Assembly: GCF_017654505.1 (NCBI RefSeq)
Contig: NC_054536.1
Coordinates: forward strand, 13,328,794-13,392,793
DNA: 64,000 nt
Direction of reading: 5' to 3'
DNA from: Polyodon spathula
Lineage: Eukaryota; Chordata; Actinopteri; Acipenseriformes; Polyodontidae
Shown here: piece by piece, positions 1 through 10,483 of the stretch
Position numbering within the stretch: position 1 is the first letter of the stretch
How the letters are laid out: every line of letters starts with the position of its first letter
Notes under the pieces: generated by a model
The model's input: the letters and a program-made list of their open reading frames with translations, nothing else
The model's database searches: none
Told to the model about the DNA's origin: nothing
Made by a program: the position numbers and the translations under genes

Positions 1-347
1 TCACCAAGCACAGCTCCATCTTCTACAGTCCCATTGACTGCTTCTCAAATAAATGCATCCAGCACAGTGCAGTCAGCACTCAAGTGGCAAGTATACAAAA
101 TATAAAATACAAATGTTAAATATTCTCATGTAGGAATTCCAAGTGAAAATACAGTGGCCTTTCCAAACAGAAAGTTGGTTTAGATTTGGGAGAGGGTAAT
201 AATTGTGAAATTGTCTTTCTTGTGGAGGTTACACAAAATTTCAAACAATGTATCATTTCTGAATGTGTTATGCATTTAGTAAAACTAGTGGTCATGTGGA
301 ATTCTTGCATATATGAAATGTAGTAATACATTGTCGACACTGTTTAG
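1..347. other. unassigned AT-rich flank
   Basis: No recognisable gene, repeat or RNA is seen here. The stretch ends in a possible splice acceptor (TTTAG at about 343-347) that opens the decayed exon described next. Confidence 0.4.
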
Positions 348-1020
348 GAACTGAAAAGAGGTACAAGGTTGGGGTAAACTTAATGAGGCTTGTGCTGACT
401 CTCCTTGAAGAAGTGAAGGAAATGCAACGTGTGCATAGCAGCATGATACAGTACCTACTGTGCCAGTCAAGTAGGAGCCATGAAGACTTGTCACTGCCAG
501 AGGGAGCCACGGACCCCCTGAAATCTCCTGCTAAGTTTCAGGTTATGGAGCAGAAGTTGATGGATTCTCAGATTTTCAGAATGGGGTGGTGAGTATGTTT
601 TTTGCAGTTTTCTTCAAGAGATTTTATATTGGCAAAACAATCAAACCAACCCCCTCCTTGTCTTAATACTGGCACTAACCATCTGTGGGTATGCTCAATC
701 TATGGCAAGGATGTGGTATTTAAGGACGTCACTATTTTCTATTCACTTACTGTCTTACATTTTTAAGCATGTGTATACTAAATTGTAACAATAGCCACAA
801 GATGAAGAAACAAATAATGTTTGCATAAATATCAGAAAGAAACTTTTTCAGGACAAAACTTCTCTTTTCATTTTTTTTAGGTCTGTGTTCTCCGAGACCT
901 GGGAAGAAATGTGGATGAAGCGACTTAACGCATCATGCCTAACAACTTGTCACTTCAACACAACTTTGTTGGTCAGCGTGGCAAGAATGCATCTGTTTGA
1001 AGTTGTATACAGTAAGCACC
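348..1020 (+). pseudogene. decayed two-exon fragment resembling a DUF4806-type protein
   Basis: Two segments read like the C-terminal DUF4806 module of multicopy fish and invertebrate proteins. Segment 1 (348-588) translates as a helical stretch (RYKVGVNLMRLVLTLLEEVK) followed by LPEGATDPLKSPAKFQVMEQKL. That recalls the family pattern of a coiled helix followed by 'LP-LK-EF---E--L'. It ends at a GTGAGT donor at 589. Segment 2 opens after a T-rich tract and AG near 880. It reads LRDLGRNVDEAT, a stop, then RIMPNNLSLQHNFVGQRGKN, matching the family pattern 'LGG-(5)-T-RIM--L--N-LA--F-F-GR-GK'. The family resemblance is from memory. Segment 2 has stops at about 934 and 1000, and its homologous frame does not match the phase left by the donor, so the copy looks dead. 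It may be a host gene fragment or part of a mobile element. The gap of about 290 bp has normal GT-AG ends, so this is not a processed copy. Confidence 0.5.
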
Positions 1021-1080
1021 TCATATATTTGAATACCACTATCAAACTGGGTGAAGAGTGCATTAAAATGCTTTGACATG

Positions 1081-1673
1081 TGTAACACGGTGAGGAGCCC
1101 TGTACATTGATTTGTTTATTGTGTTATTTTCTGTTTGTTGATTTTGATTTATTGTATTTATGTGATGGTGAAAGCTGTGTTATTGTTTGTTTGTATTTGT
1201 TTAAAAATGTATTGACGGCACAGCCGTATGTTTGTTTTGTATTTGTGTTGCAGCATGGATGGGAAGCCCCATCCACATTAAAACACCCATGCAGATTGTA
1301 GCCGAGGGGTAATAGAATAATTATGACCTAGTTAAACCCATCGGCCATGGTATAAAAAGCCTACAGCTCTCCATGTTCCTGGTGGTGTTCGAGAGGAGGA
1401 ACGAGAGCGATCAAGGAAAGAGAAATTTAAAAACGAAACTTAAAGGAACCGTGAAGACTACTGCTCAGTTGGACCTTAACTGATTGTTGTGTTCATGACT
1501 TGTTTTATTGATTATTTTATTTTGCTCTGTGAGCAGTGTTTTTCGTCTAAATATTTTATTTTTTATTTTTATTTAAAATAAAATGGCGAAAGCGCCATTT
1601 GCACTGTATCTGCAGTGTCTTTGTTTCGGTTCCTGCACCTGGCCTGACGTCACCACACATCCATCCTGTCACA
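1081..1673 (+). mobile_element. solo LTR, family 1 (copy A)
   Basis: A 593-bp element begins TGTAACACGG and ends CCTGTCACA. It is flanked by a perfect 5-bp duplication, ACATG, at 1076-1080 and 1674-1678, the hallmark of LTR retroelement integration. It carries a TATA-like box (GGTATAAAAAGCC, about 1350), a polyadenylation-type AATAAA near 1578 and a perfect TGACGTCA palindrome at 1645-1652. No internal region or second LTR follows, so it is a solo LTR left by recombination. A stretch near 1290-1350 (ATTGTAGCC, AGGGGTAATAGAATAATTA) is nearly identical to copy B at about 6346-6400. Confidence 0.85.
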
Positions 1674-1955
1674 ACATGATTACTAGAATTATGAAAATTC
1701 CAAGGTGACCTTATCTAAAAGTAAATGATATACCATTTCTGATTTCAGTTTAAGGTCATAACCTTTACTTTCCTTCAATTTCATGTTTCATTTTCAGAAG
1801 CTATAGGGTGAAGCTACTGAACTACAGCCATTTACTAAAAAGGTTTGGTGTGACAGTTTAAAATGTGCATTACAAAAGTCTTGAAAATAAAATTAGTTCC
1901 CGAGTATTGTGACTACCACTAACAATTTACAAGTTTTTAGGTAGGAGATCATTAA

Positions 1956-2557
1956 CCCTTTGCTGTTCTATGTCGGACCAGGTCCGACATTACAATTTTC
2001 CCTTTCCAGTCCGATGTCGGTCCCTGTCCGACATCATCAAAAAGACATCAAGCACAGGTTTCTAGTCATTTTTTCCCCGGAAAAAGCTGAGAAAACCTTT
2101 CAATGGCTGAGTGAGACAGATAGGAGCCAAATGAAGCCAACAAAAAAAGGGGGTATATCTGAACAATACACATAGCCCCTGCACCATAGAGAACACGGAC
2201 ACAAACAAAGAAGATAGCTGCTTCCGCATCCAGCTTTCAAAGAATATCGCTTACATTTGCAGAGCTTTTTGAGATGTTATAGTAATAAAATAATGACTTG
2301 GATCGCATTATTGAGGAGTTTGGTGATAAATCGAGTGATCAGGAGAGGCTTTATCAGTATGCACGACTATGAAGAGGTATGTGAAAAATACAGCGAACAA
2401 GGGGTGGGGCTTGGCTGCAGATGCAGTACCAAGGGGCCTTTGCTATGCAGTTCCCTTTAAACCTCTTTTCCCTCTGAAAAAAATACATAAACAGCGCGTG
2501 TGAAAATAAATTGGACCCGACGCGCCTGACAGGCTGTAAATAATGGACCGCTAAGGG
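1956..2557. mobile_element. piggyBac-type MITE
   Basis: The element is bounded by TTAA at 1952-1955 and 2558-2561. It starts CCCTTTGCTGTTC and ends in GACCGCTAAGGG, an imperfect inverted repeat of the kind seen at piggyBac ends. Near the left end, TGTCGGACCAGGTCCGACA forms a sub-terminal palindrome, repeated imperfectly at about 2012-2033. At 602 bp it is too short for a transposase. A short coding-like stretch at about 2292-2372 (DLDRIIEEFGDKSSDQERL) ends in a stop and could be a remnant of the parent's N-terminus. It is non-autonomous, and mobilisation by a piggyBac transposase in trans is inferred from the TTAA sites. Confidence 0.75.
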
Positions 2558-2561
2558 TTAA

Positions 2562-3387
2562 AATACACCTGAGGACATGTCTAAAGAAAAATAATTAATT
2601 TGTGTACATTACATAACATTCAAACAAGGTAATCATAGGGCACACTTCATCACAGAGTAAAAACATTGTATTCTTAATAATCTTAAGGCCCTCACTATTT
2701 TGGAAAGATATATTACTGTATCCAGGTGGTCATGCCAGCTGAACTTCACAAGGGTAGAATTTTCAGTTTGCAAATGATTAAAACAAAACAAAAAAAAACA
2801 TGGACACAGAACAGGTTTATATTATTATTTAAACAATACTTTACGGAAGATAGAATAACTCCATTCCTCAAAAAATACAAAAAGAATGCCAATCCAAATA
2901 ACACCTAGTTCTGTAGATGAGGGCACATTTACTCTGAAATCCCTGCTGTCTCACTCAGCCATCGATTCTACAAGTCATCAGGGGCTGCACAACAGTGGTA
3001 GCTTTGAATATGAAAGAAGTATTTTTTGCAACTTGCAGAATAAAATCATATTTTTTTTCAATAATGCACTGTAGGAGGTCATAGGCAGGGTGCAGTAATC
3101 AAATACAGTGCTGGAAATTAATGTACTATACACACACATAGCTGCCCATTCAGAGATTGGAAACTGACTACATAGGGCTAAAGAAAATTCAACTGTATGG
3201 CTAAATCAATAATTTTGAAAGCAGTACTCCCTTCTTACATCTATCCCAGCTCCCCTGCAACTCTCATCACGCTATTCTGCAAGTCAACAGGAGCTGCTCC
3301 TGTTATTCTATGCAGTATAGGAAAGACACGCCTTTTTTGCAACTCATCATATTTTTCAATACTGTACTGTAGCAGGTAATAAGTAGT
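2562..3387. other. no gene seen
   Basis: AT-rich DNA with no recognised element. Two short stretches, at about 2932-2990 and 3240-3300, both read CT-rich then 'ATCAxxxxCT' and look loosely repeated. I could not assign them. Confidence 0.3.
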
Positions 3388-3404
3388 ATATATATATATA
3401 TATA

Positions 3405-3490
<86 letters not shown>
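3388..3490. repeat. (TA)n microsatellite
   Basis: About 100 bp of alternating TA, with two small interruptions (GATATA and AGTATAATA). Confidence 0.95.
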
Positions 3491-3492
<2 letters not shown>

Positions 3493-3956
3493 CCTCACAG
3501 TACTAAGGGAGAGTTATGGGACCTGGGTTCTGTTCACTATTTTCTAAAAATAATATTAGAGACATTGGTGTGTAGGACTGTATGCGATACACAGGCAAGT
3601 ACTGCTACACCTGCAAATATTATATGTTACTGTTAAATTAACATAATGGTTAACTGAGTCTTTGATTTGGCATAACCCAAAATACATATAGCGTGGTGCC
3701 TCCACCTAATAAACTCCAGCTACACCACTAGGTACAGTGGGTTCTTTTACTAGGAATTAAAAACAATATAAACAGCTTTTAGTACTTTTGTCCAGTACGC
3801 CACACTCCATACTCTGAATTATCAACATCAATAACAATGCAAATAATAATTACACTTAAATGAAAATGATTCCCAGTTCAAAAAATAAGTTGTAAACACT
3901 CATATGCATTTCTTTTTCAAAAATAATATTACAGTATGCATCAACAATAATACCTG

Positions 3957-3962
<6 letters not shown>

Positions 3963-4049
<87 letters not shown>
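3963..4049. repeat. compound (CA)n(TA)n microsatellite
   Basis: About 44 bp of CA dinucleotides runs directly into about 42 bp of TA. It abuts the left side of a broken Tc1 element. Confidence 0.95.
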
Positions 4050-4052
<3 letters not shown>

Positions 4053-4823
4053 TGCAAAGTAATCAAACATGCAATCTTCAGGTGAGAAAAAGTTATAGTC
4101 CTACTAGTTATCTCCAATTAAAGGGATAATTAGGGTCAGAAGTTTGAATACTTTGGTAAAGAATCAGGCCTGATTTGGGCCAGCCCTGCCCAATATAAAT
4201 CTGACTAACTTTGACCCTTACCAGCTGAGTGAAATTGTCAGCACACAGGTTTTAGAGGCAGATCATCAAAAGAATTGTTGATGCCTATCAGTCTGGAAAG
4301 GGTTACAAAGCCATTTCTAAGGCTCTGGGACTCCACCAAACCACAGTCAGAGCCATATTGTCCAAATGGAGAAAGTCTGGGACAGTAGTGAATCTTCCCA
4401 GGAGTGACCGTCCTGCCAAAATCTCTCCAAGAGCAAGGCGTAAAATTGTCCAGGAATTCACAAAGAACCCTAGAACAACATCCGGGGATCTGCAGGCCTC
4501 TCTAGCCTCGGCTAAGGTCAGTGTTCATGACTCCACCATCAGAAAAACACTGGGCAAAAATGGGATTCATAGCAGATTAGCAAGGCAGAAACCATTGCTC
4601 ACTAAGAAGACCATGAATGCTTGTCTCAAGTTTGCCAAAAAGCACCCTGATGATCCTCAAGAGTGCTGGAACAATGTTCTATCGACAGATGAGTCAAAAG
4701 TGGAACTTTTTGGCCAACAGGGGCCCCGTCTGACAAAAACCAAACACTGTATTCCACAGTAAAAACCTCATACCAACAACCAAGCATAAAGCATGGTGGT
4801 GGCAGTGTCATGATTTGGGGATG

Positions 4824-4825
<2 letters not shown>
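4050..4825 (+). pseudogene. Tc1-type transposase pseudogene, 5' half
   Basis: From 4255 an open frame encodes the N-terminal half of a Tc1/mariner transposase. A helix-turn-helix (IIKRIVDAYQSGKGYKAISK, then a recognition helix in HQTTVRAILSKW) is followed by a second helical domain and the first catalytic aspartate in the context LSTDESKVELFG. Family enzymes cut and paste at TA dinucleotides with a DD34E triad. The frame stops at 4760 and continues out of frame as the usual HGGGSVMIWGC motif up to 4825, where it is cut off by a (TA)n tract. The second D and the E are missing, so it is inactive. The 4050-4250 stretch is the element's 5' untranslated part. Its outer inverted repeat is not intact. 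Confidence 0.85.

Positions 4826-4854
<29 letters not shown>
4824..4854. repeat. short (TA)n tract truncating the Tc1 copy
   Basis: About 30 bp of TA replaces the 3' half of the transposase. Confidence 0.9.
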
Positions 4855-4857
<3 letters not shown>

Positions 4858-6105
4858 CAATAATTTATACACCATTTCAGTAAGTTATACACCATTTCTA
4901 CATCTGCCCCAGCTCTCCCACAACAATCCATTCTGCCTGTAACCAGGAGTTGTGCTTGTGCTATGTGACCAATGTATCTTTTTTGCAACCCTTGGAAAGA
5001 GGTACAAATGCACCCCAAAAATTTACCACATACAATTGTAGGAATAATACAAATGTCCTTGAATCTTCAAAGATTTGTATAAACAAACAATAAAGAGTCA
5101 CAGGTATAAAGATTACAACATGTTGTATATTGATAAAATATATTTTGATTTAAAAAAAATATATATATTGCCTTTAAACAGACTGAATCTGAGGAAAAGG
5201 CTTACAATATTTAAAAGCAGTATTTCATTTCAGACTCATGTCTGTATTTGAGTTTTAATTAGACAGTCTAGTCTGAGTTATCTGAATCTGCAGTAAAAGA
5301 TTAGAAATGTAAATTACAAGTCTCCAGCTGTGTCAATTTTAATTCTTCTGATTTAATCGAAAACAGTTTCAAACTGTGTAGTCTTGTCAGATGTAATAAA
5401 AAGAATGTAATAAGCTACTGTAGTAAAGTTTGGCATTGACATAATGAGATAACAGAGATGCTTCATTCAACCAACGTACCTCAATTTGTTTACCACTATC
5501 TGAAAATAATCTTGAAATAAAACCTTGTAAATATTCCTAATGTGGCCAGGTAAAACACTGTATTTTATTGCACTTCATACACTGATACAAAGACTTGCTA
5601 GATCAGGTAGGAGAAAAGGCAGTGGCTGCTCCTGTATAAAACAGAATATTTAGTGTAACAATAAACAAATAAAACCTGTTCTAATGTGGTTAAACAATTA
5701 AATACAAAAGTGAAACTTAATATTAAATAAAATGTCAAGATATTTAGTGATATCAACAAATACATACCACTACATCATAATGTACAATCTTCCTTTTGTT
5801 TTCTCCATCTTAAATTATACAGTTCCTAAAATTCCAACAGTGCAGTCCAATGTACCTGGCTTAAAGAGCTCACAATTTACACAGGATTTCTACTGTATGG
5901 AGGAAGTATAATACATCATCTGCTGCTCCCCAGGATTTCCTTGTAAATGAGATGATTCATAGATTTCTCCTTGGTTTTGGTGTACTAATAAACCCACGAG
6001 TAATGGGTAATCTGCACACCCGACTCTCAAGCGTTTCTCAGAGAAGTGAAAGAGACATAGCTGAGCAGTATTTTTAATAAAAATAATATATATTTTTTTC
6101 TAAGG
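4855..6105. other. unassigned AT-rich DNA
   Basis: No coding region, RNA gene or recognisable repeat is visible in this stretch of about 1.25 kb. Confidence 0.4.
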
Positions 6106-6110
6106 AGGGG

Positions 6111-6707
6111 TGTAGCAGGACAGTAGGAAAGCTCTGCTATTTAAATGTATTTGTTTGTTTTAGAACAGGGTTTCCCCCTCCGCCCCTTTGTTATTTTGTA
6201 TTTGTTTGTTTTATGATTTATTGTACTGTATTTGTATATGACAGCATAGCCGCGTTGTTTAAAAACTTTGTGTTTATGTGTGGCTGTCAGCTAGTGTGTT
6301 GTTAAACTAGGGGGCAGTCACACAATTAATAAACTTGTGCAAATTGTAGCCAAGGGGTAATAGAATAATTACTAGCTAGTTAAACCCCTCGACCACGGTA
6401 AATAAACCTGCGACGCTCTCAGCTCTGGGTGAGTGTTTGGAGCAGAGGAGAGGAAAAGAAAAACAAAAATGAAACTTAAAGGATCTGTGAAGGCTACTGC
6501 CCAGCCGGACCTTAAGTGTTATTATTGTGTTTGAGATTTATTTTTGTTTAAAGCTTTTGTTTCGCTCTCTGGGCAGTGTTTTGTTTCAATATTTTATTTT
6601 TTGTTGTTTAATAAACGTCGCACGGCTCATCTTTTTAACTGTAGTACTGCCTTTGTTGTTTCTTTCATGCACTCTCGCCTGACGTCACCACTTGCCAGCC
6701 TGTCACA
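6111..6707 (+). mobile_element. solo LTR, family 1 (copy B)
   Basis: A 597-bp element starts TGTAGCAGGACAG and ends CAGCCTGTCACA. The flanks AGGGG (6106-6110) and AGGGA (6708-6712) match at four of five bases, a worn 5-bp target duplication. It shares the internal box at about 6346-6400 with copy A, and also the TGACGTCA palindrome (6680-6687) near the 3' end and the AATAAA signal (about 6611). No internal region is present. It is in the same orientation as copy A. Confidence 0.75.
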
Positions 6708-6712
6708 AGGGA

Positions 6713-8011
6713 TTAAACATGGAAGTACTGTAAATGTGTTTAATGTAATTGATTTCTAGGAGTTGGTGTGTCTAATTAATAAGTAATCTGACAGTCTTTT
6801 GGTCTTTCTGAAGTTCTAATGTTTTTCTTTTTTTTTTCTTCTACAAACTGGGAAGGGTGGGGCTGAAACTAGAAGTGCTGTAAAAACAAGTGCATTAGTA
6901 GGCTTCATATTCGTGTGTTTCACTTATACAAAGATGTGCAAAATGACATGAAAAACATGTTATAGCCACATTAAGCCAATTTAGAGTTTAATATGTTTTT
7001 GGCGTTCAGACAGAAGATTTTAAAATACATGGAAGAGTCACAAATTAAACAAATGTATTTATTATTGTCTAGTCTACTAAGAGCAGCAAATTATTTATCT
7101 CAGTCCTTAGAGTAGACTGTTTTTAAACATGGGTGGATCATTCTTTGAAATAGGAAAGACATATGGGAAATAGAGTATCTTTTAGCTCATGCCACTTCCC
7201 ATCGTTCTATATTCATTTACAGATAAGTTACTGATAGAATCTGTAAAATTATAAATGAAATGAAGTGAACCAGGAGTTGAAAATGAACCATTTGTTTGAG
7301 CTATTCCAACTACTGAAGGATTCAATTTCAGATCTGCCACATCACTCTTCAAATCGAGGTGCAGTACTTGCATTGATGCACAGAATATCTCATTTGGTTA
7401 TGAAATGTAAAGCCTAGTAGCTTATGACATTTCAAACAACACTGTTTGAATTGAATTAAAGTAGTCAGCGCACATAGATCTAGAATGTTTGTGGTGTATT
7501 TATTTATTTATTTATTTATTTTAACCCTATAGATCATTTTAGAATACACTGGCCGATCTCAGCAATTCAATGGAACACACATTCATGTTAGTTGCTCTCC
7601 TATTTAAAATGGTAGATTGGTTTAAAAACAACATTACCCAGAACAACAGTGATACCTGTAGTGTGCAAATTTGCATTTGGACTAGTTTAAATTGTGATAA
7701 TTGAATGCCTTGTTTTGAATTCAAATCATGTAAAACCCAACCTTTATCAAAAGAATCAGGATAGGCAATGTTTCTAGTGAATACAATGTAATAGTTTTAT
7801 TAGAAATAACACTAAGTAAAGGACAAATTAAAAGGTCCAACAACTAAACTAAGATAATACAGAAAGGAAGAATTAACTAAACAGTACAGAAAATAAGGTT
7901 CAAACAATGACATCCCCCACTCCCGCTGGTTCATTAGCGATTCAACGCAATCTATGCATTTCCTGACAGCTATTTAAGACGAAGGTTAGTCTTAACAGGG
8001 GTATCGTTAGT
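6713..8011. other. no gene seen
   Basis: AT-rich DNA with a short (TTTA)n run at about 7499-7522. No coding evidence on either strand. Confidence 0.4.
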
Positions 8012-8016
8012 AACAC

Positions 8017-8583
8017 TGTGGCAGGAAATGGCGTTGCGGTCACTCAGACCAGAAGGAGGAACAACAACAGATGGGTACGGTGCGGTGGCGCGTGCACCGT
8101 TTATTAAAGAAAAAATAAACAAAATATTTAAACAAAAATAAACACTTGCTCACAGAGCAAAAATAAAACAATTAAAACCAAATAAATCACGAACACAAAA
8201 ATAAACTACACACAGGTCAGGCTGGGCAGATTGCTGTCACTGATCCTATGTTTTCAATATCAAGCTCTCGCTCTTGTCTCCATACAGCCACCCAGAGTGC
8301 CGAGAGCTGCAGGTATTTATACAGGCGACCATCTCCCGATTAGCAACAAATTAATCACTTAACTAATTCGGGAGATGGCCACCTTCTGCACAAGTTTTAG
8401 AATGTGGATGGGGCTTCCCATCCACGCTGCAAAACAAAACAAAACACAGCGGTTCGCCGTCATCTATAAACAAAAGAAAATAACAAATAAATACAAAATA
8501 ACACGGGCGGAAGGGGAGACCCCGTTCTAAAAATAAACAAACAATATGATTAAACAGCAGGGCTTTCCTACCGCCCTGCTACA
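8017..8583 (-). mobile_element. solo LTR, family 1-like (copy C, reverse)
   Basis: A 567-bp element reads TGTAGCAGGGCGG to TGCCACA on the minus strand. The flanks AACAC (8012-8016) and AACTC (8584-8588) agree at four of five positions. It shares the GGATGGGGCTTCCCATCC palindrome (about 8407-8424) with copy A and the start TGTAGCAGG with copy B, so the three belong to related subfamilies. On the minus strand it has AATAAA at about 8100. Confidence 0.7.
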
Positions 8584-8645
8584 AACTCATATTCACTTTT
8601 GTTAATGTTTGATAATCAAAGCATCATTAAATAAGTCTCATACAG

Positions 8646-8649
<4 letters not shown>

Positions 8650-8727
<78 letters not shown>

Positions 8728-8733
8728 ATTATC
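8650..8733. repeat. (TA)n microsatellite
   Basis: About 84 bp of TA with one TATTATA interruption near its right end. Confidence 0.95.
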
Positions 8734-9677
8734 TTGACAGAGATAAAGAAGCTCTTTGCATCCAGACAGCCTATCGAGAATTATCTATTATCAAGACAGC
8801 TAAATTTGGATTCTAGCTTCTAAATGCAGAATGATAGTTGCCTTATGAAACTCACGTCAATTTGTATAAATCACATACAAACAAATAATATAGTGTTTAT
8901 TAACTCAAAGCATGAATTGAAAGCAATAATACTTTTCTTACATTCCACTTAAAACAAAACATTAATTTTACTTTAAGGTCTGCTTATTCTCGAGGATTAA
9001 AACACTACTTATTGAATACTTAACGGATTTCCGCTGCCTCCTCCAGCTGTTACGGGGCTTCAACAATACAGGCACTCGAAGCTCTCCTGCTGGACAAGGA
9101 TAGGTCTAGGTTCTGGGGTCTGCCTTCCTTGCATTTTGTCTCCACTTCAGGGTACGAAAGAAATGTCTTTGCAAAGAACTAGAGTCATTAACTATTTAGG
9201 TATTCCGCTGAAACAGCAATTCCTCCACCAATACATGCACTCTTCATGCGGCTATGTCTGGGATATTCCACCGCAAACTCCAGCACTGCTAGCTCAATAG
9301 ATTGAATATACTTCAGTTTGGTTAATTTGGACAGTGCCTGAGCCCATGTGAAGTGTTTTTCATTGGTTCTCGTACCGACGTGGCCCCTTGTTCTCCACTG
9401 ATCCACTATTCTGCCCTCTGTTGACTTGATTTATAACATACACTGGTCCTCGTCTTAAGTGTCAAAACACCTAGAATTGTCTTGCTTGTGGCGCCGAAAG
9501 AGTCATTCCGCAATTGAGAAGATAAGCCATAAGTCCAGTATTTAGTTTATGACTCTTTTTAAAAGCATTCTTTGTCAGTGTGGGAGTTTGTGACCAGAAA
9601 CCAAGAGACACAGAGAAAAATTCCCCTCTGTATATTCCAATTCTATTACTTTCATGTACTGAATGATATTATGACAG
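8734..9677 (-). other. unassigned block, possibly retroelement-derived
   Basis: This block is less AT-rich than its neighbours and contains CpGs at 9000-9550. The minus strand carries a 72-residue open frame (9188-9406, starting MDQWRTRGHVGTRTNEKHF) that I do not recognise, with AATAAA further along (about 8897). The order (frame, then polyadenylation signal) could suit an LTR or the 3' end of a retroelement. I could not find paired termini or a target duplication, so no class is assigned. Confidence 0.25.
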
Positions 9678-9692
9678 CCCCCCCCCCCCCCC
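9678..9692. repeat. 15-base poly-C run
   Basis: An uninterrupted run of 15 C, unusual in such AT-rich DNA. On the minus strand it is a G-tract. Confidence 0.9.
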
Positions 9693-10426
9693 AACCACCA
9701 ATGCTACACAGCACTTAAACAATACATTTTTGTATCCTTATTTGTTCATTGTCTATGTTGTCTGTGTGTGCTGTGTGAGGCTGACTGCAAAGTATAGAGC
9801 GTTTCGATTCAGAAGAGAAACTAGATCTGTTTACTGAGAGTGAAAGTTCAAACCTTATATTCAAATATGAATTAAATAGAAGGTAGTCTAACCTTAATTC
9901 CATAGCAAACACCAGATTAGGGAAGTTCAGCCTCTCCAGTGTATTACATAGTTATATTGGCAAAAATGAGCTGGGGTTCAGAGGCAGCACAAGCACTACT
10001 TGAGGAGAAGTGGATCCAAGTTTGCAATCTGAAGTAGAAAATTTAAAAGTAGTTGTTTAAGCCAGCTGCCCGCGCATGTGTAGAGTCTAGTGTAGTACAC
10101 GCTTGTTCTCCTGGACTGCACGCTATGCGTCAGTATCTCATTATAGATAGATTTGCAATCCCAAAAGTTAAGATTTAGAACTTCCTAACAGCAAAGATAA
10201 ATGCGTAGTATAGACGCAACTATGGCACTGGCCAAAATTGTCCTGTTAGTCAGTGTAACTCAAATTCACTCAAGTAACAGTACCTGCACATATTTTAATA
10301 AATTAAGTATTTAGCAGTATTAATCAATTTGATAACTTGATTTAGTTAATATTGAAACATATAAATATCTTCAAATTAGTCACAAAACACATTAATCTTA
10401 GGCATCAATCCGCACAAAACTTAGCA

Positions 10427-10483
<57 letters not shown>

